From NCBI GenBank assembly GCA_017551645.1, contig JAFZLE010000294.1, positions 1 through 12,785 on the forward strand: a stretch of DNA of 12,785 nt. Reading direction: 5' to 3'. The notes beneath the pieces are model-generated. The model did no database searches and was not told where the DNA came from. It saw nothing but the letters and a program-made list of their open reading frames with translations. Each line of letters opens with the position of its first letter. Within the stretch, counting starts at the first letter, position 1. This document shows, in pieces, positions 5,598 through 11,710 of this stretch. The stretch comes from Clostridia bacterium. GTDB lineage: Bacteria > Bacillota > Clostridia > Christensenellales > Aristaeellaceae. Position numbers and translations under genes: made by a program.

Positions 5598-8171
5598 TCA
5601 CTTTACCGTAAATGCCTTGCTTTCTATGGGATGCTCGGAATCGTAGGCCAGTATCAGCCTGAAATCGCCGGGCTCCACGCGCCACACGTAATCACGGCCC
5701 AGCGTACGCATGGACCTGGCCGATATGGTCAGGCAGACGCGTTTGGTCTGGCCGCTTTCCAACGGGTATTTGCCAAACGCCGCCAGCGCCATAAGCGGCT
5801 TGACCGTGCTGGAAGTCATGTCCCGGATATAGATCTGCGGAACCGCTGTACCGGGCGTGTCCCCGATATTGCTTATGTCGAATTCGGCGGTGATATCATC
5901 CCCCGCTTTTACAGTGCCGGCGGACAGTGACAGGTTGGAATACCTGAACTCGGTGTAGCCCAATCCGTAGCCGAAGGGATACAGCGGCAGGCAGTCCATT
6001 TCCACATACCTGCGCCCGCCGCCGGGACGGCGGGTATAGTGGCAGGGTATCTGGCCCACATTCTTGGGGAAACTGATGGGCAGCCTGCCGGAAGGCACGT
6101 TCAGTCCGAACAGCGTTTCCGCCACGGCGTGTCCGCCCTCCTCTCCCGGGAACCAGGCTTCCAGTATGGCGGAGATGTGCTCCTGCTCCCATACTATCGA
6201 GGCGGGGCGCCCGGTCTCAAGCACCAGCACCACCGGCGTGCCCGTCGCGGCGATCTGCTTTATAAACTCGCCCTGGTTGCCCGCCAGGTCCAGGCTCACG
6301 CGGTCGAAGTTCTCGCCGCTGGTGTCCTGGCTGTCTCCCGCGCAGATCACGGCTACGTCCGCTTGTTTCGCCAGTTCTATGGCGCGGCTGAAATCTTCTT
6401 TTGTTCTGTTGTAGCCGAACACCACCCGCGCGCCCCGGCGGTCGTTTGTGAATTCGATCACCAGGTCATATTCACGGCCTTTCACGAACTCAAACTCCAC
6501 CGTGCGGTCGGCGTCTTTTTTCTCTCCCCAGCCGTCCAGTATCAGCCTGCCGTCCACGTACAGGCGCATGCTGTCCTGGGTGTTGAAACCGATATAGCCG
6601 GAAAAGCTTTCGTCCGGCACCAGTTTGCCCGTCCAACGCACGCTGAAGCAGTATGCGTCCACCTCGCTGCAGGGTTTGGACATGATCCAGTTGAACTCTA
6701 TGCGCTGGTCGGTGCGGGTCATGACGGGCTCGCCTTCGAACTCCCGCCCGTTGTAATAGCGTCCCGTAAGGCCGGGTTTGCCGGTCTCGTCGCGCAATAC
6801 CTTGCGGGAGAACGGGATCGCCGCGTCCCCCAGGAACTTGCAGCCCTCGTCGTACAGCACTTTTGTGTGTTCGGAGACCAGTTCCTTTATGCCGTCCAGC
6901 AGCGTGTCGCCGGTCTGGGCTGGGTCCACATAGTCCCCCAGCATGGACCGGTTCGCGCCCGGTCCCAGCACGGCGATGGTCTTTATATTTCTGTCCAGGG
7001 GCAGCAGCTTGTCCTCGTTTTTCAGCAGCACGATGCTCTCGCGCCCGATCTCGCGGGACAGCGCCCTGGGTTCGGGCGTATGCACGCATTTTTCCCTGCG
7101 ATTCGGATCCACATAGGGCTTATCGAACAGTCCCAGCAGGAATTTGACTCTCAGCACCCTCCTGCACGCCTGCTCTACCACGCTTCTGTCCAGCCGCCCG
7201 CTTTCCACCAGCTCCTTCATACCGGTCTGCCACTCGTCGTGCGGGAAGTCGTACAGCTGCAGGTCCACGCCCGCCTCCAGACCCTGGGCGATGGCCTCCT
7301 TGCGGGAGCAAGCGGTGTAGTGGTTGTCGTACAGCCGCGCCACGGCGGTAAGATCCGAGCGCACGAAGCCTCTCATGCCCCACTGGCCCCGCAGCACATC
7401 AGTGAGCAGCTCGTGGTCGCTGGCTACGGGGATACCGTCTATGGCGTTGTAGGAGCACATGGCGTCAGTCGCCCCCGCATCTTTGAACGCGGCCTCGAAA
7501 ATGGGCAGCGCGTCTGAGAACACCTCACGGCGGCCCATGGCGCAGGGTGCGCAGTTGAGCCCGCCCACCGGCGCGCCGTAGCCCGCGTAATGCTTGGGCT
7601 CGGACGCTATGGCGTCAGGCGCGGAAAGGTCGCCGCCCTGCAGGCCTTTGACCACTTCCCTGGCGAACTGGGAACCTAAGTAGGTATCCTCGCCGTAGGT
7701 CTCCTCCGTTCTGCCGTAACGGGGGTCGCGTATCAGGTCCATTACGGGGCTGTATGTCTCGTGTATGCCCATGGCCCGGGTCTCGGTGCCTATGGCGCGG
7801 CCCATCCTGTAGCCAAGCTCGGGATTGAAAGTGGCGGCCATGCCTATCTGCTGGGGAAACACGGTGCCGTCGGGGTGGCACAGGCCGTGCAGCGCTTCCT
7901 CGCTGAACAGGAAGGGTATGCCCAGGCGCGTTTTTTCGACAGCGTATCTCTGCAGCGTGTTTGTCTGCTCAGGGGTCATGCCGCGGCTCTGTATGCTTCC
8001 GCAGCTCATGCCGCGCAGCAGCGAATCAAGCTTCTCCATATCCACCGTTTCTACCCTGCCCCGCTCGTCGCGCTGCGTGAAATCGTGGCTGTAGTACTGA
8101 TCCGTCTGCATGATGATCTCTTCCAGGGTCATGCGGGACATGAGTTCGTCGATTCGCGCTTCGATATTCAT
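5598..8171 (-). CDS. Glycoside hydrolase family 3 beta-glycosidase with inserted PA14 domain
   Basis: This is a retaining exo-glycosidase, 857 residues, most likely a beta-glucosidase or beta-xylosidase. The N-terminal barrel (about 5-345) has the family motifs DLIRDPRYGRTEETYGED (145-162), the substrate-binding K193-H194 and the nucleophile D273 in GFVRSD. The second domain begins with ESIVLLKNEDKLLPL (378-392). A PA14 domain is inserted at about 466-590 (GRYYNGREF, GYIGFNTQDSMRLYVDG). The acid/base candidate is E620 in SGENFDR. A fibronectin-III-like domain occupies about 735-855. The usual SDW reads SDL here. No signal peptide is present, so the substrate must be imported. GGAAGGGG precedes the ATG. 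The exporter stop is only 36 bases upstream. Exact substrate is not predictable from sequence. Confidence 0.94.
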   Translation of the reverse strand: MNIEARIDELMSRMTLEEIIMQTDQYYSHDFTQRDERGRVETVDMEKLDSLLRGMSCGSIQSRGMTPEQTNTLQRYAVEKTRLGIPFLFSEEALHGLCHPDGTVFPQQIGMAATFNPELGYRMGRAIGTETRAMGIHETYSPVMDLIRDPRYGRTEETYGEDTYLGSQFAREVVKGLQGGDLSAPDAIASEPKHYAGYGAPVGGLNCAPCAMGRREVFSDALPIFEAAFKDAGATDAMCSYNAIDGIPVASDHELLTDVLRGQWGMRGFVRSDLTAVARLYDNHYTACSRKEAIAQGLEAGVDLQLYDFPHDEWQTGMKELVESGRLDRSVVEQACRRVLRVKFLLGLFDKPYVDPNRREKCVHTPEPRALSREIGRESIVLLKNEDKLLPLDRNIKTIAVLGPGANRSMLGDYVDPAQTGDTLLDGIKELVSEHTKVLYDEGCKFLGDAAIPFSRKVLRDETGKPGLTGRYYNGREFEGEPVMTRTDQRIEFNWIMSKPCSEVDAYCFSVRWTGKLVPDESFSGYIGFNTQDSMRLYVDGRLILDGWGEKKDADRTVEFEFVKGREYDLVIEFTNDRRGARVVFGYNRTKEDFSRAIELAKQADVAVICAGDSQDTSGENFDRVSLDLAGNQGEFIKQIAATGTPVVLVLETGRPASIVWEQEHISAILEAWFPGEEGGHAVAETLFGLNVPSGRLPISFPKNVGQIPCHYTRRPGGGRRYVEMDCLPLYPFGYGLGYTEFRYSNLSLSAGTVKAGDDITAEFDISNIGDTPGTAVPQIYIRDMTSSTVKPLMALAAFGKYPLESGQTKRVCLTISARSMRTLGRDYVWRVEPGDFRLILAYDSEHPIESKAFTVK

Positions 8172-8207
8172 ATAATACCCCTTCCGTCTGCCTGATATCC
8201 CGTCGTT

Positions 8208-9101
8208 TTACTCCGCCGGGTTAACGTGCACCATTATGTGCTTGACCTCGGGAAAATCCGTCTCTATCCGGTCGTGTACCCTCTGGGCGATATCGTGAGC
8301 CTGCAAAAGCGACAGGCTTCCGTCCGCCGATATTTCTATATCCACATATATTTTGCGCCCGAATTCCCGCGTGCGTATCACATCCACTCCCATGACGCCT
8401 TCCTGCCCGGCGGCGCAGGCGCGTATGGCGTTCTCGGTCTCGGCGTCACATGCGTGATCCACCATATTGTCCACAGCCTCGCGGAATATGTCCAGCGCAA
8501 CTTTAAGTATGAACAGGCAGATGATCACACTGGCGATAGGTTCCATCACCGTCACGCCCAGCAGCGCACCGCCTATACCGATAAGCGCGCCGACGGACGA
8601 CAGCGCGTCGGAACGGTGGTGCCAGGCTTCGGCTTTGAGCGCGCCGGAACGGATGCGTTTCGCGTTTATCCATGTGTACCAGAACATGCCCTCTTTGACC
8701 ACTATGGAAACCGCTGCCGCCGCCAGCGCCAGCACGCCCGGCGCGGAAGAAGTCAGGTATTCGCCGCTTATCACGGAATAAAGCGCTTCCTTGCCTATGG
8801 AAATGCCCGCGGCGGCAAGTATGCCCGCGAGTATCAGGGACGCCACGCTTTCCATGCGCTCATGGCCGTATGGATGGTCTTTATCGGACTTCTTGCCCGA
8901 CATTTTCACTCCCACTATCACGATGAGGCTGCCCAGCACGTCGGAAGACGAATGCACGGCGTCGCTGATCATCGCTCCGGAATGCCCCAGCGCGCCGGCG
9001 ATAAACTTGAACCCTGCCAAAAGGATTTTGATTATAATGCTTATGGTCGACACCCGCGTAGCTGTCGACTCAAACGCCGTGTCTTTAATATCTGTTCCCA
9101 T
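8208..9101 (-). CDS. Cation diffusion facilitator (CDF) metal exporter
   Basis: This is a divalent metal/proton antiporter of the inner membrane, 297 residues from this start. Two HxxxD pairs, H50-D54 in DAVHSSSD (TM2) and H161-D165 in HHRSD (TM5), form the transport site; the HPYGHER motif lies at 76-82. The C-terminal ferredoxin-like metal-sensing domain spans about 215-297. An open frame continues to an ATG at 9173, but that start lies inside the predicted riboswitch aptamer and has no ribosome binding site, while the ATG at 9101 has GAGG just upstream and begins right after the attenuator. The leader suggests Ni, Co or Fe as the metal rather than Zn, although the residues alone do not decide. 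It is the first gene of the minus-strand cluster. Confidence 0.93.
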   Translation of the reverse strand: MGTDIKDTAFESTATRVSTISIIIKILLAGFKFIAGALGHSGAMISDAVHSSSDVLGSLIVIVGVKMSGKKSDKDHPYGHERMESVASLILAGILAAAGISIGKEALYSVISGEYLTSSAPGVLALAAAAVSIVVKEGMFWYTWINAKRIRSGALKAEAWHHRSDALSSVGALIGIGGALLGVTVMEPIASVIICLFILKVALDIFREAVDNMVDHACDAETENAIRACAAGQEGVMGVDVIRTREFGRKIYVDIEISADGSLSLLQAHDIAQRVHDRIETDFPEVKHIMVHVNPAE

Positions 9102-9117
9102 ATCAACCTCGTAGTAT

Positions 9118-9161
9118 AAAAAGCGCAGGCAGCAGACGTACCCGGTAACTGCTGTCCTGCG
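9118..9161 (-). terminator. Attenuator terminator of the metal exporter leader
   Basis: On the minus-strand transcript CGCAGG(A)CAGCAG pairs with CUGCUGCCUGCG, a 12-bp stem with one bulged A and a 13-base loop. UUUUU follows after one C, then the start codon 16 bases after the U-tract. The 5' half of this stem contains the GGACAGC element that also closes the upstream aptamer, so aptamer and terminator are mutually exclusive. This is the classic layout of a transcriptional ON riboswitch. Confidence 0.85.
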
Positions 9162-9216
9162 GAGATCTTCCACTGCCTGAAGGCCCGGGAAAGTGCAACC
9201 ACCGCCCCTGCTCAGC
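9151..9216 (-). ncRNA. NiCo (czcD)-type metal riboswitch aptamer, putative
   Basis: The leader folds by eye into a four-way junction. P1 is GCUG (9216-9213) with CAGC (9154-9151). P2 is GGG-GGUG/CACU-CCC (9207-9187). P3 is GCC-UUCA-GGC (9184-9175). P4 is GUGGA/UCCGC (9173-9159). CUGAGCAGG on the 5' side and GGACAG on the 3' side agree with conserved parts of the NiCo aptamer as I remember it. The second junction strand matches less well. NiCo riboswitches sit upstream of CDF exporters and turn expression on with Ni, Co or Fe(II), which fits this gene and the overlapping attenuator. Outside P1, CGUAC and GUACG could extend the closing helix. The identity rests on memory of the motif, so it needs a covariance search. 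Confidence 0.62.
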
Positions 9217-9229
9217 CCGTACGCCTACG

Positions 9230-9258
9230 ATTATAAGCCCCGGGGCAAACAATGTCAA
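9230..9258 (-). promoter_or_regulatory. Consensus promoter of the metal exporter
   Basis: On the minus strand TTGACA (9258-9253) and TATAAT (9235-9230) are both perfect and separated by exactly 17 bases. Transcription would start near 9223, giving a leader of about 120 bases before the ATG at 9101. A perfect promoter in front of an attenuator suggests constant initiation with control at termination. Confidence 0.9.
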
Positions 9259-9320
9259 GAAGCGCGCGAAGCTTGCCGGCATATATTGCTTTTTCATATT
9301 GCGCCCACGTAAGATTTAAC

Positions 9321-9349
9321 TTGACATATATCTAATCAGTTTGTATAAT
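9321..9349 (+). promoter_or_regulatory. Consensus promoter of the helical-protein/ArsR operon
   Basis: TTGACA (9321-9326) and TATAAT (9344-9349) are perfect with a 17-base spacer. The spacer holds one copy of a 14-base direct repeat and the -10 box overlaps a palindrome. That layout would let a bound repressor block polymerase directly. The start point is expected near 9356. Confidence 0.9.
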
Positions 9350-9375
9350 GATTTTATAATCATCTAATCAGTTTG
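9330..9375. promoter_or_regulatory. Putative operator: two 14-base direct repeats around a palindrome
   Basis: ATCTAATCAGTTTG occurs exactly at 9330-9343 (in the promoter spacer) and again at 9362-9375 (running into the GGAGG ribosome binding site), 32 bases apart, which is three helical turns. Between them ATGATT-TTAT-AATCAT (9348-9363) is a perfect 6+6 palindrome overlapping the -10 box and start site. The adjacent ArsR-family repressor is the natural candidate to bind here and regulate itself. Confidence 0.72.
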
Positions 9376-9386
9376 GAGGATATACC

Positions 9387-9725
9387 ATGTCTGTGCTTGA
9401 AGAATACAACCGCGTACTGGACGCGAAAGCCGCCGAGTTCAGGGAAAAGGCCAAGGCGGCCCGTGCCCAGGGCGACGAACGCGCAAATTCCATCTGCCTT
9501 ATGCAGGCGAGCATGCTGGGGGACATGCTGAAGCAGCTGGGCAGAGTCGTTCATGAAAAGATACGTCCCGACTTGCTGCAGAAAGAAGTCGATTTTCTTG
9601 AGCAGAATGCCGAGCGCATAAAGCTCACGGGAGATCTCGACGCCGCCGAGCGAGAGCAGATAAAGGCGCGGACCACCCTCTTCGCTCTTGAGACATTAAA
9701 GCGTCTGGAGGCGGAAAATGGCTGA
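9387..9725 (+). CDS. Small all-helical protein of unknown function
   Basis: I do not recognise this 112-residue protein. It has no signal peptide or membrane segment, is rich in charged residues and alanine, and looks almost wholly alpha-helical, with probable long helices at about 3-30, 32-58, 62-78 and 84-110 and one cysteine (C37). GGAGG lies 7 bases before the ATG. The gene overlaps the ArsR-DUF2087 gene by 8 bases (ATGGCTGA), implying translational coupling and a related role. It could be a partner or ligand-sensing subunit of the repressor, or a small cytoplasmic helper whose level the repressor controls. No catalytic motif is visible, and no zinc-binding cluster. Its base composition resembles that of its neighbours, so nothing suggests recent transfer. 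Confidence 0.82.
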   Translation: MSVLEEYNRVLDAKAAEFREKAKAARAQGDERANSICLMQASMLGDMLKQLGRVVHEKIRPDLLQKEVDFLEQNAERIKLTGDLDAAEREQIKARTTLFALETLKRLEAENG

Positions 9726-10296
9726 TTCACTTGCTCTTCTGAAGGCGATCGCCGACGACACACGCCTGAGGATCCTGCAGGCGCTCGACAAAAAAGACAT
9801 GTATGTGGAGTTGCTCGCCCAACGGCTGCGCCTGTCGCCCCCCACGGTATCGTTCCATCTTAAAAAACTGTATTCCGCCGGGCTTATAGACAGCAAAAAG
9901 GAACAGTACTACACCGTGTACTCCCTGCGCAGGCAGGTGTTCGACCGTACGCTCAAGGAACTGCTGTTCGCGGGCTCCGGCTCTGACACGGAAGAACTAA
10001 GGGAAGAACTGTATAAACGCAAGGTGATCGACACCTTCATGCCCGGCGGCTACTGCGAGCGCCTGCCCGCCCAGCTGAAAAAGCGGCTCATAATCTATCG
10101 CCTGATATTCGACCAGTTCGAGCCCGGCAGGAGCTATTCCGAAAAAGAGGTAAACGAAACTATCAGCCGCCTGCACGGCGATTACTGTACCGTGCGGCGG
10201 GATATGGTGGACATGGGCTGGTTCACCCGCGCAAACGGTGTTTACACCTGCGAAAACGCGCTTTCGGACCCTATTTCCGCCGAAAACCGGAAATAA
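9718..10296 (+). CDS. ArsR-family winged-helix regulator with C-terminal DUF2087 domain
   Basis: The 192-residue product begins with an ArsR/SmtB winged helix (about 3-80): LKAIADDTRLRILQAL, then the helix-turn-helix with recognition helix SPPTVSFHLKKL (40-51), then the wing GLIDSKKEQYYTVYSL. It lacks the ELCVCDL-type cysteine box, so it is not a classical arsenic or cadmium sensor. Residues about 105-178 fit the DUF2087 domain: KKRLIIYRLIFDQFEPG, YSEKEVNETISRLHGDY, VRRDMVDMGWFTR. In the family this fusion is common in Firmicutes, but its ligand is unknown. GGAGG precedes the start, and the gene overlaps the upstream reading frame. Probably it represses its own promoter through the repeats at 9330-9375. 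The shared divergent region also leaves open an effect on the metal exporter. Confidence 0.9.
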   Translation: MADSLALLKAIADDTRLRILQALDKKDMYVELLAQRLRLSPPTVSFHLKKLYSAGLIDSKKEQYYTVYSLRRQVFDRTLKELLFAGSGSDTEELREELYKRKVIDTFMPGGYCERLPAQLKKRLIIYRLIFDQFEPGRSYSEKEVNETISRLHGDYCTVRRDMVDMGWFTRANGVYTCENALSDPISAENRK

Positions 10297-10299
10297 CAC

Positions 10300-10365
10300 G
10301 CGGGCATACGGATAAGCCCGCCCAAAGGCTGCGGAGCCGTTGACGCGGTTCCGCAGCCGTTCTTA
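10300..10365 (+). terminator. Tandem hairpins ending the ArsR operon
   Basis: GCGGGC (10300-10305) pairs with GCCCGC (10316-10321). A second, stronger stem pairs GGCTGCGGA (10327-10335) with TCCGCAGCC (10350-10358), followed by GTTCTTAT. The T-tract is weak, so termination may be partial. The position, directly after the repressor stop and before a new promoter, supports the call. Confidence 0.68.
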
Positions 10366-10385
10366 TCTCCGCCGCCCGCCGGATG

Positions 10386-10414
10386 TTGCTTTTGGCACCA
10401 GTTTGGTATATAAT
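10386..10414 (+). promoter_or_regulatory. Promoter of the P-loop/PHP/hydrolase operon
   Basis: A perfect TATAAT (10409-10414) lies 17 bases after TTGCTT (10386-10391), a weak -35. A start near 10421 leaves about 29 bases before the ATG at 10450, which supports that start codon over the ATG at 10432. Confidence 0.6.
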
Positions 10415-10449
10415 GATGTTGGGATATTACAATGACTGGAGTGATTTAT

Positions 10450-10872
10450 ATGATACAAGTCATCGCCGGCAACAAGGGCAGCGGCAAAACCAAGCGGCTT
10501 ATAGACATCGCAAACGATGCGCTCAAAAGCGAGCACGGCCTTGTGGTGTTCGTAGACGACGACAAAAGGTACATGTACGACCTGCGCCACGAGATCCGTT
10601 TTGTGGACGCCGGCGAGTATCAGGGTGTCAGAGGCGCCACCACCGACGTGTTCCTGGGCTTTTTGAGCGGCATGCTGGCCGTCAACTACGACATAACGCT
10701 GGTGTGCGTGGACGCCTTCCTTAAACTGATCAAGTCCACCCCCATAGAGGAGACCGAAGGCTTCTTCTCCCGCCTTAACTCTCTGGGCGAGCACTCCAAC
10801 GTCAGGTTCGTGCTGAACGTAAGCTGCGATATAGACGCCCTGCCCGCGTTCATAAAGCAGTACGTCATCTGA
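10450..10872 (+). CDS. Small P-loop NTP-binding protein, function unknown
   Basis: The 140-residue product begins MIQVIAGNKGSGKT, a Walker A motif with K13 and T14 at the very N-terminus. A Walker B-like strand DITLVCVDAF follows near residues 86-95. It is far shorter than most ATPases and has no further domain, membrane segment or signal peptide. Similar small proteins in Clostridia are sometimes labelled twitching-motility PilT-like; nothing here supports pilus retraction, and the label should not be copied. An in-frame ATG lies 18 bases upstream at 10432, but GGAG is correctly spaced only for 10450. The PHP phosphatase gene follows after 15 bases and is probably co-transcribed. What nucleotide-dependent job it does is unknown. 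Confidence 0.82.
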   Translation: MIQVIAGNKGSGKTKRLIDIANDALKSEHGLVVFVDDDKRYMYDLRHEIRFVDAGEYQGVRGATTDVFLGFLSGMLAVNYDITLVCVDAFLKLIKSTPIEETEGFFSRLNSLGEHSNVRFVLNVSCDIDALPAFIKQYVI

Positions 10873-10887
10873 CGCCGGACATCAGGC

Positions 10888-11709
10888 ATGATATTATCCA
10901 ATCCGCACACGCATTCCGACTACGTGGACGGCAAAAGCCCCGCCCGTGACAGCGTCGAACAGGCGCTGAAACTGGGTTTTGTTTCCTTGGGCTTTTCGGA
11001 GCACGCCTACCAGCCCGTGATAGACCCCGCCTGCGGCCTGGTCAAGGATGTAAGACAAAAGTATATAAACGAGATCTACGCGCTCAAAGCAGAGTATTCC
11101 CCCCGCATACGTATCTGGACGGGCCTTGAGATAGACCGCATGTCCCCGGATACCGGCGAGGGGCTCGATTATTTTCTGGGAGCGAATCACTATCTGACTG
11201 CACCGAACGGGGATTACGCCGGTGTGGACGGCAATCCGGACAGGCTGGAAGAATATGTCAGGACATACTGCGGTTCCGACTGGATCAGGGCGTGCGGCGA
11301 GTATTTTGACGGCCTCGTCAGCTGTGTCCGGGCCAAAAAGCCGGATATCGTGGCGCATTTTGACCTGATCGTCAAGTATAACCGCCACAGTAACTGGTTC
11401 AGGGAGGATGAAGCGTTCCTGCGCCTGGGCCGCATGGCCATGGACAAAATCATTCCCCTGTGCGACCTGATCGAAGTCAACACCGGCGGAATGGCCAGAT
11501 CCGATCAGCCCTGCCCCTATCCCGTACTGCCCCTGCTGAAATACTGGCGTCGCCTGGGCGGAAAAGTCATCCCCTCGTCAGACTGCCACTATTCCCCGCT
11601 TTTGGACGCGTACTTTCCCCGGGCGGAAGAGTATATGCGCCAGGCCGGCTATGACAGCTATTATATTCTGGGCAGGGGCGACACATTGTTCGAAGAAGTG
11701 AGGCTGTAG
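10888..11709 (+). CDS. PHP-domain phosphatase, histidinol-phosphatase-like
   Basis: The 273-residue product is a metal-dependent phosphoesterase of the PHP superfamily, closest to HisJ/HisK histidinol-phosphatases, which release phosphate from L-histidinol phosphate in the penultimate part of histidine synthesis. The expected metal ligands are all visible: H7-x-H9 (NPHTHSDY), H39 (GFSEH), E81 (GLEID), H101 (GANH), H157 (AHFD), D232 and H234 (SSDCH). The length is normal for the family. No other his gene is in the window, so the physiological substrate could also be another sugar or nucleotide phosphate. The ribosome binding site is weak (CAGG close to the ATG), which suggests coupling to the P-loop gene. 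The next gene begins one base after the stop. Confidence 0.87.
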   Translation: MILSNPHTHSDYVDGKSPARDSVEQALKLGFVSLGFSEHAYQPVIDPACGLVKDVRQKYINEIYALKAEYSPRIRIWTGLEIDRMSPDTGEGLDYFLGANHYLTAPNGDYAGVDGNPDRLEEYVRTYCGSDWIRACGEYFDGLVSCVRAKKPDIVAHFDLIVKYNRHSNWFREDEAFLRLGRMAMDKIIPLCDLIEVNTGGMARSDQPCPYPVLPLLKYWRRLGGKVIPSSDCHYSPLLDAYFPRAEEYMRQAGYDSYYILGRGDTLFEEVRL

Positions 11710-11710
11710 G

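Noticed and set aside
6039..7517. 492-codon plus-strand frame inside the GH3 gene
   Set aside because: It is antisense to a complete, motif-rich GH3 enzyme and its translation resembles no family.
8226..9119. 297-codon plus-strand frame opposite the metal exporter
   Set aside because: Shadow of a clear CDF gene; the His/Arg/Tyr-rich product has no known domain.
9102..9173. N-terminal extension of the exporter starting at the ATG at 9173
   Set aside because: It lies within the predicted aptamer and attenuator, lacks a ribosome binding site and adds residues not seen in CDF proteins.
9102..9223. Cobalamin, yybP-ykoY or T-box interpretation of the exporter leader
   Set aside because: The cobalamin box, the yybP-ykoY loop elements and the T-box sequence are all absent; the four-way junction with GGACAG fits the NiCo class better.
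10432..10449. Upstream ATG of the P-loop protein
   Set aside because: The GGAG site is correctly placed only for 10450, and the Walker strand normally begins at that methionine.
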